Positions 1 to 4,429 of a stretch of 10,123 nt of DNA are shown here, piece by piece. Numbering within the stretch: position 1 is the stretch's first letter; the number at the start of each line of letters is the position of its first letter. The DNA is from an uncultured Clostridia bacterium. GTDB lineage: Bacteria > Bacillota > Clostridia > TANB77 > CAG-508. Under the pieces are notes generated by a model. That model was not told where the DNA came from and did not search any database. It saw only the letters and a program-made list of their open reading frames with translations. The translations under genes and the position numbers were made by a program. The DNA lies in NCBI GenBank assembly GCA_944393305.1, contig CALXZS010000036.1:1-10123 (forward strand), in the 5' to 3' direction.

Positions 1-1
1 T

Positions 2-58
2 AATAAATTGATTGATATTTGTATCAATGGTTATGAGAGCCAAAAAAGTTGTAAATAA
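2..58 (+). CDS. Possible C-terminal tail of an upstream gene (partial)
   Basis: One forward frame is open from the window edge and ends at a TAA at 56-58, giving an 18-residue tail that finishes in ...YESQKSCK. It is followed 20 nt later by a 14-bp stem-loop, a sensible position for the end of a gene. The fragment is too short to assign to a family and could be chance, so confidence is low. Confidence 0.2.
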   Translation, partial: NKLIDICINGYESQKSCK

Positions 59-78
59 CTACTTCGTTGGCACCAAAA

Positions 79-114
79 ATATAGAGTTTGAGTATTTTTG
101 CTCAAACTCTATAT
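79..114. terminator. Perfect 14-bp stem-loop, possible terminator
   Basis: Bases 79-92 pair perfectly with 101-114 around an 8-base loop. On the + strand no T run follows, so it is not a textbook intrinsic terminator for a rightward transcript. On the - strand the stem is followed by a T run (complement of A75-79), so it would read better as a leftward terminator, although no leftward gene is visible here. It could also act as an mRNA 3' end stabiliser for whatever ends at about position 58. Confidence 0.45.
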
Positions 115-153
115 ACGTTTCAAAGCCTTAGTATTAAAGCTTTTTATTAGTTA

Positions 154-172
154 GTACATTTTGAAAATGTAC
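154..172. repeat. 19-base near-perfect dyad (GTACATTTT-G-AAAATGTAC)
   Basis: Two 9-base arms flank a single central G. The tight centre suits a dimeric repressor operator better than an RNA hairpin, though as RNA it could form a 7-bp stem with a 5-base loop. Its left arm can also pair with 215-222. It lies about 70 bases upstream of the candidate promoter at 239-267. Confidence 0.45.
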
Positions 173-199
173 ACGAGTATTTTTAAAAGTTTCTAGCAC

Positions 200-223
200 T
201 ACTGTACTGATTACTGTACTAAT
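200..223. repeat. 12-base tandem repeat, two copies
   Basis: Two adjacent 12-base units, TACTGTACTGAT (200-211) and TACTGTACTAAT (212-223), differ at one base. The second copy runs straight into a T8 tract (223-230). Two helical-turn-sized copies just upstream of a promoter could be regulator binding sites, but AT-rich chance duplication is possible. Confidence 0.5.
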
Positions 224-238
224 TTTTTTTAGTAATAC

Positions 239-267
239 TTGAAACAGTATTCAAAGAATGATAAAAT
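239..267 (+). promoter_or_regulatory. Candidate SigA promoter for the 388 gene
   Basis: A TTGAAA -35 (239-244) and TAAAAT -10 (262-267) are separated by exactly 17 bases, each box one mismatch from consensus. Transcription would begin near 274, leaving a leader of roughly 114 nt before the ATG at 388. An AATACT/AGTATT dyad (234-239/246-251) straddles the -35 box and could be an operator. AT-rich DNA gives many false promoters, so this is a prediction only. Confidence 0.45.
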
Positions 268-310
268 ATTTATTATGTGAAAAACATTCATATATATTTA
301 CTTTATTTTA

Positions 311-349
311 CTAAAAAAGAATGTAGACCTTTCTACTAACCTTTTTTAG
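311..349 (+). promoter_or_regulatory. Two-part leader hairpin upstream of the 388 gene
   Basis: An outer 9-bp stem (311-319/341-349) encloses an inner 5-bp stem (323-327/332-336) with loop CCTT, separated by a small internal loop. The 3' arm contains six consecutive T (342-347), so the inner stem plus T run resembles a weak attenuator. Bases 319-324 can instead pair with 284-289, giving an alternative fold. It ends 21 nt before the ribosome binding site. Confidence 0.35.
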
Positions 350-387
350 ATGACATAATTTTAAATAAGAGAGGTGTCAATGTTAAA

Positions 388-636
388 ATGATTGCCAGAC
401 GGATATTGGAAATAAATTACTATATTGCTTTAATTGTAACAATTATAAATTGCTTAGTGATGTTTTTGGATACCAAGGGGGTAATTAATGTTGCTTGCTT
501 AATTATGAATATTGTATGGGCAATTTGTTCTGCTATTGCTTTACTTATTTGCATAATTAATAGAAGAAAAAAGAAAATCCAATTTTTTATTTTTTTAGGT
601 TCTCTTATGGCAATATTAGTAATTTATTCTCTATGA
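388..636 (+). CDS. Small hydrophobic membrane protein, unknown function
   Basis: An 82-residue protein I do not recognise. It is almost entirely hydrophobic, with likely membrane segments at about residues 9-27, 33-57 and 63-81. A basic patch RRKKK (59-63) between the last two suggests that loop faces the cytoplasm. A GAGGTG ribosome binding site lies at 371-376, 11 nt before the ATG, a slightly long spacing. An ATG at 380 gives only a 3-codon frame whose TGA overlaps this start. The gene appears monocistronic, with a candidate promoter at 239-267 and a strong terminator 15 nt after the stop. It is longer than typical type I toxins, and nothing in the sequence supports a toxin role. The isolated unit with a structured leader suggests condition-dependent expression; this is inference. 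Confidence 0.7.
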   Translation: MIARRILEINYYIALIVTIINCLVMFLDTKGVINVACLIMNIVWAICSAIALLICIINRRKKKIQFFIFLGSLMAILVIYSL

Positions 637-651
637 TAATTTTAATGGCTA

Positions 652-686
652 GAAAAAGACTCCCGCATCGTGCGGGGGTCTTTTTC
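652..686 (+). terminator. Strong intrinsic terminator after the 388 gene
   Basis: A 16-bp stem (652-667 with 671-686, including one G-U pair) has a TCG loop, a GC-rich core CCCGCA/TGCGGG and a TTTTT run at 681-685. The opposite A run (653-657) means it could also stop leftward transcription. It isolates the small membrane protein gene from the maf unit and stands out by its GC content. Confidence 0.93.
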
Positions 687-786
687 AACTAAAATAAATC
701 GGTAAAGATAAAAGTTTATTGTAATTATGTAGAGTAAAAACAATTTGTATAATAAAAATAAACCGTTATAAATTTCAGGAAAAGTC

Positions 787-815
787 TAGACAAAAAATAA
801 AAACAATATTAAAAT
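787..815 (+). promoter_or_regulatory. Candidate SigA promoter for maf
   Basis: TAGACA (787-792) and TAAAAT (810-815) are 17 bases apart, each one mismatch from consensus. The start would be near 822, giving a leader of about 20 nt to the ATG at 845. A second possible -10, TATAAT at 748-753, sits in a 12-base context identical to that of the rpmF promoter, but it lacks a good -35. Confidence 0.45.
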
Positions 816-834
816 GAGAATAATAATTAATAAT

Positions 835-840
835 GGAGGA
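835..840 (+). promoter_or_regulatory. Ribosome binding site that sets the maf start
   Basis: GGAGGA lies 4 nt before the ATG at 845 (5 nt counting GGAGG). It overlaps the upstream in-frame ATG at 833, which has no comparable site of its own. This favours 845 as the true start. Confidence 0.7.
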
Positions 841-844
841 AGAT

Positions 845-1492
845 ATGGAACAAGCTAAAAAAGTACAAATACCAATAGAAAGAAAAAATGGAGAATGTAA
901 AAACAACATTCCTCATGTTATATTAGCGTCAAAATCTGCAATAAGAAAAAAGAAATTAACAGAAGAAGGAATACCATTTGAAGTAATAGTAAGTGAGGCG
1001 GATGAAACACCAAATGAAAATAAATCATTTAAAGCAATACTTGCCGAAATTGCAATGAGAAAGGCAAAAGTTGTTTTAGATAAAACTGCAAATAGAGGAA
1101 CTAGATTAATAATTGCAGCTGACCAAAACATTGTATTTGAAGGGAAAATGTATGGTAAGCCAAAAGATATAAATGAAGCACGTGAAATTATACAAAATAT
1201 GAGAGGAAGAGACGATATATATGCATATACAGGAAATGCGGTTTTACTAGCAGATGGAGATGAAGCTTTAGAAACTGTTAATGTTACAGACATTGCAAGA
1301 ATGTATATGGATGAAATTTCGGATGAAGAAATTGAAAAATACTTAAAAAACACAAAACCTCTAACAAAGTGTGCCGGAATTTTAATTGACGACGCTCCTT
1401 TTCTACATTTAAAAGAAGGTAGATATTCAACTGCTTGCGGAATGACAACCGAAATAGCAAAAGAAATGCTAAAAACTTTTTATAAATGTTAA
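845..1492 (+). CDS. maf: Maf/YceF-like nucleoside triphosphate pyrophosphatase
   Basis: A 215-residue member of the Maf family, cytosolic house-cleaning enzymes that hydrolyse non-canonical or modified NTPs to NMP and pyrophosphate. Visible landmarks: LASKSAIRKK (27-36, the family's LASxSPxRR loop), DETP (53-56), ADQ (92-94) with the presumed catalytic Asp93, GKPKD with Lys105, YTG, and PLTKCAG (172-178). The DQ and CAG forms resemble the YceF subgroup (active on m7GTP in E. coli) rather than the YhdE type (DT and KAGAYGIQG). Oddities: the second Arg of the SPxRR loop is Lys, the SFKSEG stretch after CAG is replaced by ILIDDA, and the usual GLPL near the end is CGMTT. A roughly 24-residue N-terminal extension precedes the core. 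Family assignment is firm; substrate is uncertain. The next gene follows after 46 nt, probably in the same transcript. Confidence 0.88.
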   Translation: MEQAKKVQIPIERKNGECKNNIPHVILASKSAIRKKKLTEEGIPFEVIVSEADETPNENKSFKAILAEIAMRKAKVVLDKTANRGTRLIIAADQNIVFEGKMYGKPKDINEAREIIQNMRGRDDIYAYTGNAVLLADGDEALETVNVTDIARMYMDEISDEEIEKYLKNTKPLTKCAGILIDDAPFLHLKEGRYSTACGMTTEIAKEMLKTFYKC

Positions 1493-1538
1493 AAAACAGT
1501 TCAATCAGTGTTAAAAGATTGAAAAATAGGAGTAAACA

Positions 1539-2321
1539 ATGGATAAAAAAGACTTAGAAGAAATTGAAAAATGGAAAAAACAAAAGATGAACTATGTTGA
1601 AACGTATGGAGTAGATATATTTCATGAAAAAAAGAAAAAGAAAAGTGTTAAAATATTTGAAAAACTTTTTAATCTTCTATATAGAATTTTTAAAGCTATA
1701 TTAATAATATTGATTTTCGTGATTATAATAGTAACTTTAACAGGCATTATCATGTATTATAGCTATATAGATTCAAAATTACATGTTGACCCAGTCGAAA
1801 CTATATCAAACATGTATAGTGTTAATGTAGAAATTATTTCAAAGAATATAGATGAAGACAGAAATGGAAATTATGTATTAACTACTAAAGAAAATCCAAA
1901 TATACAATTCAATGCTCATGTAAATTGGAATAGTTTGACACAAGATTATGCGGATAGATGTCATAAGTATTTTTATGAAAAATGGGAAAATGAAAATAAA
2001 GAAAAGTTAAATATTATTGAAAATATAGCTGAAAACAACATTTTATCATATGAGCAGTACATAAAAATAGAAAATAATGAGCAATTAGAAAATGCTGTAA
2101 ATTTAATATATGATTTAAGAGAATTTGCCGGAGAAGATTTTTCACCAGATTGGAATATATATATAATTGCTGAAAATCAAAGAATGTATTTATTTAATTC
2201 AGCTAATTATAGCAGAGAAGAAACCTTAAAAAGAATGCAAGAAATGTATGATAGAGTAATGAATGGAGAGATAGTAGAACCAAGACCGAATCCAATTGGT
2301 GAATTTTTTGGAGGTATGTAA
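1539..2321 (+). CDS. Single-pass membrane protein, unknown function
   Basis: A 260-residue protein I cannot assign to a family. Residues 1-45 are highly charged, with a KKKKK run at 31-35, and should be cytoplasmic. One strong membrane segment spans about 52-74, and the remaining 185 residues would lie outside. The outer part is mixed alpha/beta in character, acidic, with Trp- and Tyr-rich stretches (VNW near 128-130, YFYEKW near 144-149), and ends in the Pro/Gly-rich PRPNPIGEFFGGM. No signal-peptidase site, lipobox or catalytic motif is seen. The ribosome binding site AGGAG (1528-1532) is 6 nt before the ATG. It probably shares a transcript with maf. A position just upstream of rpmF is often filled by a DUF177/YceD gene in Firmicutes; this is not that protein. 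Confidence 0.8.
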   Translation: MDKKDLEEIEKWKKQKMNYVETYGVDIFHEKKKKKSVKIFEKLFNLLYRIFKAILIILIFVIIIVTLTGIIMYYSYIDSKLHVDPVETISNMYSVNVEIISKNIDEDRNGNYVLTTKENPNIQFNAHVNWNSLTQDYADRCHKYFYEKWENENKEKLNIIENIAENNILSYEQYIKIENNEQLENAVNLIYDLREFAGEDFSPDWNIYIIAENQRMYLFNSANYSREETLKRMQEMYDRVMNGEIVEPRPNPIGEFFGGM

Positions 2322-2329
2322 AAAAATAT

Positions 2330-2408
2330 AGATTTACATGAAGAGTTTAAATAATTAAAGTCAGTATAAAAAATGGTAGGCAGAAATAAAAGAAAAAACT
2401 GTAAATCT
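2330..2408. repeat. 9-base inverted repeat flanking the gap before rpmF
   Basis: AGATTTACA (2330-2338) and its exact complement TGTAAATCT (2400-2408) sit 61 bases apart. The right arm ends 1 base before the -35 box of the rpmF promoter. It could be a distant pair of operator half-sites or chance; no T run follows, so it is not a terminator. Confidence 0.3.
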
Positions 2409-2409
2409 C

Positions 2410-2438
2410 TTGACAAAGATAAGATAAATTTGTATAAT
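2410..2438 (+). promoter_or_regulatory. Perfect-consensus SigA promoter for rpmF-rpmE
   Basis: TTGACA (2410-2415) and TATAAT (2433-2438) match consensus at all 12 positions with the optimal 17-base spacer. Transcription should begin near 2445, leaving a leader of about 55 nt before rpmF. Such strength fits the high demand for ribosomal proteins. Confidence 0.88.
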
Positions 2439-2499
2439 ATATAAGTGACTTAGGAAAAAGAGATTATATATATATTAATAAGCATAAGGAGGGATAAAA

Positions 2500-2682
2500 A
2501 TGGCACAACCAAAAAGAAGATGGTCAAAAGCTAGAACACATACAAAAAGATCTACATGGAAATTAGAAAATAAAAATTTAGTAGAATGCCCACATTGCCA
2601 TAGCTTAACAATGCAACATAGAATATGTCCAAGTTGTGGATATTATGATGGAGTGGAAGTTATATCTAAAAAAGCAAACTAA
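2500..2682 (+). CDS. rpmF: Large-subunit ribosomal protein bL32, zinc-binding form
   Basis: A 60-residue bL32, a small structural protein of the 50S subunit. The N-terminal MAQPKRRWSKARTHTKRS is typical of the family. A zinc ribbon is visible as Cys30-x2-Cys33 and Cys43-x2-Cys46, so this is the zinc-dependent form. Length is normal for Firmicutes. A near-ideal Shine-Dalgarno, AAGGAGGG at 2486-2493, is 6 nt before the ATG. It is the first gene of a two-gene unit with rpmE behind a consensus promoter. Unlike in many relatives, the neighbours are not yceD and plsX. Confidence 0.98.
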   Translation: MAQPKRRWSKARTHTKRSTWKLENKNLVECPHCHSLTMQHRICPSCGYYDGVEVISKKAN

Positions 2683-2710
2683 TTAAGAATTTAAGAAAGA
2701 GGTGAACTAA

Positions 2711-2911
2711 ATGAAAGAAGGAATACACCCAGAATACCAAGAAGCTACAATAACATGTGCTTGTGGAAATGTTATGAAAACTAATTCAACAAAAAAAGAT
2801 TTAAAAGTTGATGTTTGTTCAAAATGTCATCCATTTTGGACTGGTAATTTAAGAAAAGAAACAACTGGTGGAAAAGCTGATAAATTTAAGAAAAAATATG
2901 GATTGGCTTAA
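2711..2911 (+). CDS. rpmE: Large-subunit ribosomal protein bL31, zinc-binding form
   Basis: A 66-residue bL31, located at the 50S central protuberance and contributing to an intersubunit bridge. The family signature is clear: MKEGIHPEYQ at the start, Cys16-x-Cys18 (CACGN), Cys36-x2-Cys39 followed by HPFWTG, and the C-terminal KFKKKYG. The four cysteines mark the zinc-containing (C+) type, in contrast to the zinc-free paralogue made under zinc limitation. AGAGGTG at 2698-2704 is 6 nt before the ATG. It follows rpmF by 28 nt and is closed by the terminator at 2925-2953, so the two genes form a compact unit. Confidence 0.98.
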   Translation: MKEGIHPEYQEATITCACGNVMKTNSTKKDLKVDVCSKCHPFWTGNLRKETTGGKADKFKKKYGLA

Positions 2912-2924
2912 ATATATATAGGGG

Positions 2925-2953
2925 GCTCTGTAACATAAAGTTGCAGGGCTTTT
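2925..2953 (+). terminator. Intrinsic terminator after rpmE
   Basis: A 10-bp stem (2925-2934 with 2940-2949, two G-U pairs) with loop ATAAA is followed by TTTTG TTG TT from 2950. It separates the highly expressed ribosomal pair from miaB. The U run is short and interrupted, so some read-through into miaB is likely, and no convincing separate miaB promoter is visible. Confidence 0.75.
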
Positions 2954-2982
2954 GTTGTTATAACCACAAAAAGGAGCAAAAA

Positions 2983-4413
2983 ATGAAACAGATACAAATG
3001 CAAGATACATATATAAACAAAATAAAAAATCTAGATATAAAAAAGAAATATTCTGTACTTACAATGGGCTGTCAGTTAAACGAAAATGATTCAGAAAGAA
3101 TATCTGGAATGTTAGAAGAATCTGGTTATACAAAAACTGAAGATTTAGCAAAAGCAAATGTAATAGTATTTAATACTTGTTGTGTAAGAGAAAATGCAGA
3201 AGATAGACTATTTGGAAAGCTAGGAGAAGTAAAAAAATATAAAGAAGAAAATGGATGTATTATTGCAATAGGTGGTTGTATGATGCAAGAAAAGCATATG
3301 ATACAAAAATTGCACGAAAGTTATCCTTTTGTAGATATTATATTTGGACCACATACACTTCAAAAATTTCCAGAAGATTTATATAAAGCAATAATGGAAA
3401 ATAAAAAAATAGAAGACATATTAGATATTGATGGAGAAATAGTTGAAGGTATACCAACTGTTAGAGAAGATAAAATAAAAGCATCAGTTACAATAATGAA
3501 TGGTTGCAATAACTTTTGCTCATATTGCATTGTTCCATATGTAAGAGGAAGAGAAAGAAGTAGAAATCCACAGGACATATATGATGAAATAATTGATTTA
3601 GCAAAAAGAGGTTATAAAGAAATAACCTTACTTGGGCAAAATGTAAATTCATATTTAGTAAGTGAAAAATCAAAGGGAGAGAATGTTGATTTTTCAGTTA
3701 AAGGTCAAGATGGATTAGTTTACAAAGTAAACTCATTTGCAACTTTACTTAGATTAATAAATAAAATAGATGGAATTGAAAGAATAAGATTTATTTCTCC
3801 ACATCCAAAAGACTTTACAGATGACGTAATAGAAGCAATAAGAGATTCAGAAAAAGTTTGTAAATTAATACATTTGCCACTTCAATCAGGAAGTACGGAA
3901 GTATTAAAAGCAATGAATAGAAAATATACCAAAGAGCAATATTTAAACTTAGTAGAAAAAATAAAAAATAAAATTTCAAACGTTCAATTTTCAACAGACA
4001 TAATTGTAGGCTTTCCAGGAGAAACAGAAAAAGATTTTGAAGATACACTAGATGTTGTGTCAAAAGTAAAATATGAACAAATATATATGTTTATATATTC
4101 AAGAAGAGTTGGAACAGTAGCAGATAAAATGGAAAATCAAGTTGATGAAAAAATAAAGCATCAAAGATTTGACAAATTAAAAAAATTAGCGGAAAATATA
4201 ATTGAAGAAAAAAACAAAAATTATGTTGGCAAAACTGAATTAGTATTAGTAGAAGGAAAAAGCAAAACAAATGAAAAAGTATATACTGGAAGGTCTGAAA
4301 CCAATAAAGTTGTAAATTTCGAAGGAAATGAAAATATGATAGGTAAAATATTGCCTCTGAAAATAGTTTCAGAACATATGTGGTATTTAAAAGGAAAATA
4401 TGATAACATGTAA
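2983..4413 (+). CDS. miaB: tRNA-2-methylthio-N6-dimethylallyladenosine synthase (MiaB)
   Basis: A 476-residue radical-SAM methylthiotransferase that converts i6A37 to ms2i6A37 in tRNAs reading U-starting codons. The N-terminal UPF0004 domain carries the auxiliary [4Fe-4S] ligands Cys30 (TMGCQLN), Cys66 (NTCCVRENAE) and Cys99 (GGCM). The radical-SAM domain has the CxxxCxxC motif as Cys175, Cys179, Cys182, followed by VPYVRGRERSR. A C-terminal TRAM domain lies at about 410-475. Between NSY and SFA (about 225-251) there is a loop some 16 residues longer than in E. coli MiaB. Start choice: AAGGAG at 2971-2976 is 6 nt before this ATG, whereas an in-frame TTG at 2941 lies inside the preceding terminator stem. 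It is followed by mutS after 16 nt, a common pairing in Firmicutes. The oxygen-sensitive clusters fit an anaerobe. Confidence 0.97.
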   Translation: MKQIQMQDTYINKIKNLDIKKKYSVLTMGCQLNENDSERISGMLEESGYTKTEDLAKANVIVFNTCCVRENAEDRLFGKLGEVKKYKEENGCIIAIGGCMMQEKHMIQKLHESYPFVDIIFGPHTLQKFPEDLYKAIMENKKIEDILDIDGEIVEGIPTVREDKIKASVTIMNGCNNFCSYCIVPYVRGRERSRNPQDIYDEIIDLAKRGYKEITLLGQNVNSYLVSEKSKGENVDFSVKGQDGLVYKVNSFATLLRLINKIDGIERIRFISPHPKDFTDDVIEAIRDSEKVCKLIHLPLQSGSTEVLKAMNRKYTKEQYLNLVEKIKNKISNVQFSTDIIVGFPGETEKDFEDTLDVVSKVKYEQIYMFIYSRRVGTVADKMENQVDEKIKHQRFDKLKKLAENIIEEKNKNYVGKTELVLVEGKSKTNEKVYTGRSETNKVVNFEGNENMIGKILPLKIVSEHMWYLKGKYDNM

Positions 4414-4416
4414 TTC

Positions 4417-4421
4417 GGAGG
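4417..4421 (+). promoter_or_regulatory. Ribosome binding site that sets the mutS start
   Basis: GGAGG, directly after the miaB stop, is 8 nt before a GTG at 4430. An upstream ATG at 4400 would overlap miaB by 14 nt and has only a weak AAGGA before it. The GTG start is preferred; the ATG would add 10 residues unrelated to MutS. Confidence 0.65.
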
Positions 4422-4429
4422 AAAAGAAC

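Larger units (their letters stand above)
1..387. other. Gene-poor, structured left-end region
   Basis: No convincing gene lies here on either strand; stops are dense in most frames. The region is rich in short dyads: a 7-bp hairpin at 11-17/22-28, a 14-bp stem at 79-92/101-114, a 19-base near-perfect dyad at 154-172, a 12-base tandem repeat at 200-223, a T8 run at 223-230, and a two-part hairpin at 311-349. A candidate SigA promoter sits at 239-267. It looks like the end of an upstream transcription unit followed by the regulated leader of the gene at 388. No known riboswitch or T-box consensus was recognised. Confidence 0.6.

Noticed and set aside
55..76. GTTGGCACCA resembling a tRNA 3' end
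   Set aside because: No T-arm GTTCRA sequence or acceptor/anticodon stems can be drawn upstream.
691..765. AAAATAAAYCG imperfect direct repeat in the gap before maf
   Set aside because: Two short A-rich matches 64 bases apart are expected by chance at this base composition.
833..844. ATG at 833 as the maf start
   Set aside because: It has no upstream Shine-Dalgarno, and its own bases form the GGAGGA that serves the ATG at 845.
913..1353. Long open frame on the - strand across the maf gene
   Set aside because: It is antisense to a clear Maf-family gene, and its product is a low-complexity Ser/Ile/Phe-rich translation with no family features.
1500..1523. 7-bp inverted repeat between maf and the 1539 gene
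   Set aside because: The stem is short and AT-rich with a 10-base loop and no T run; it is unlikely to terminate and overlaps the approach to a ribosome binding site.
2941..2982. TTG start giving a longer MiaB
   Set aside because: The TTG lies inside the terminator stem after rpmE and has no ribosome binding site; the ATG at 2983 has AAGGAG at ideal spacing.
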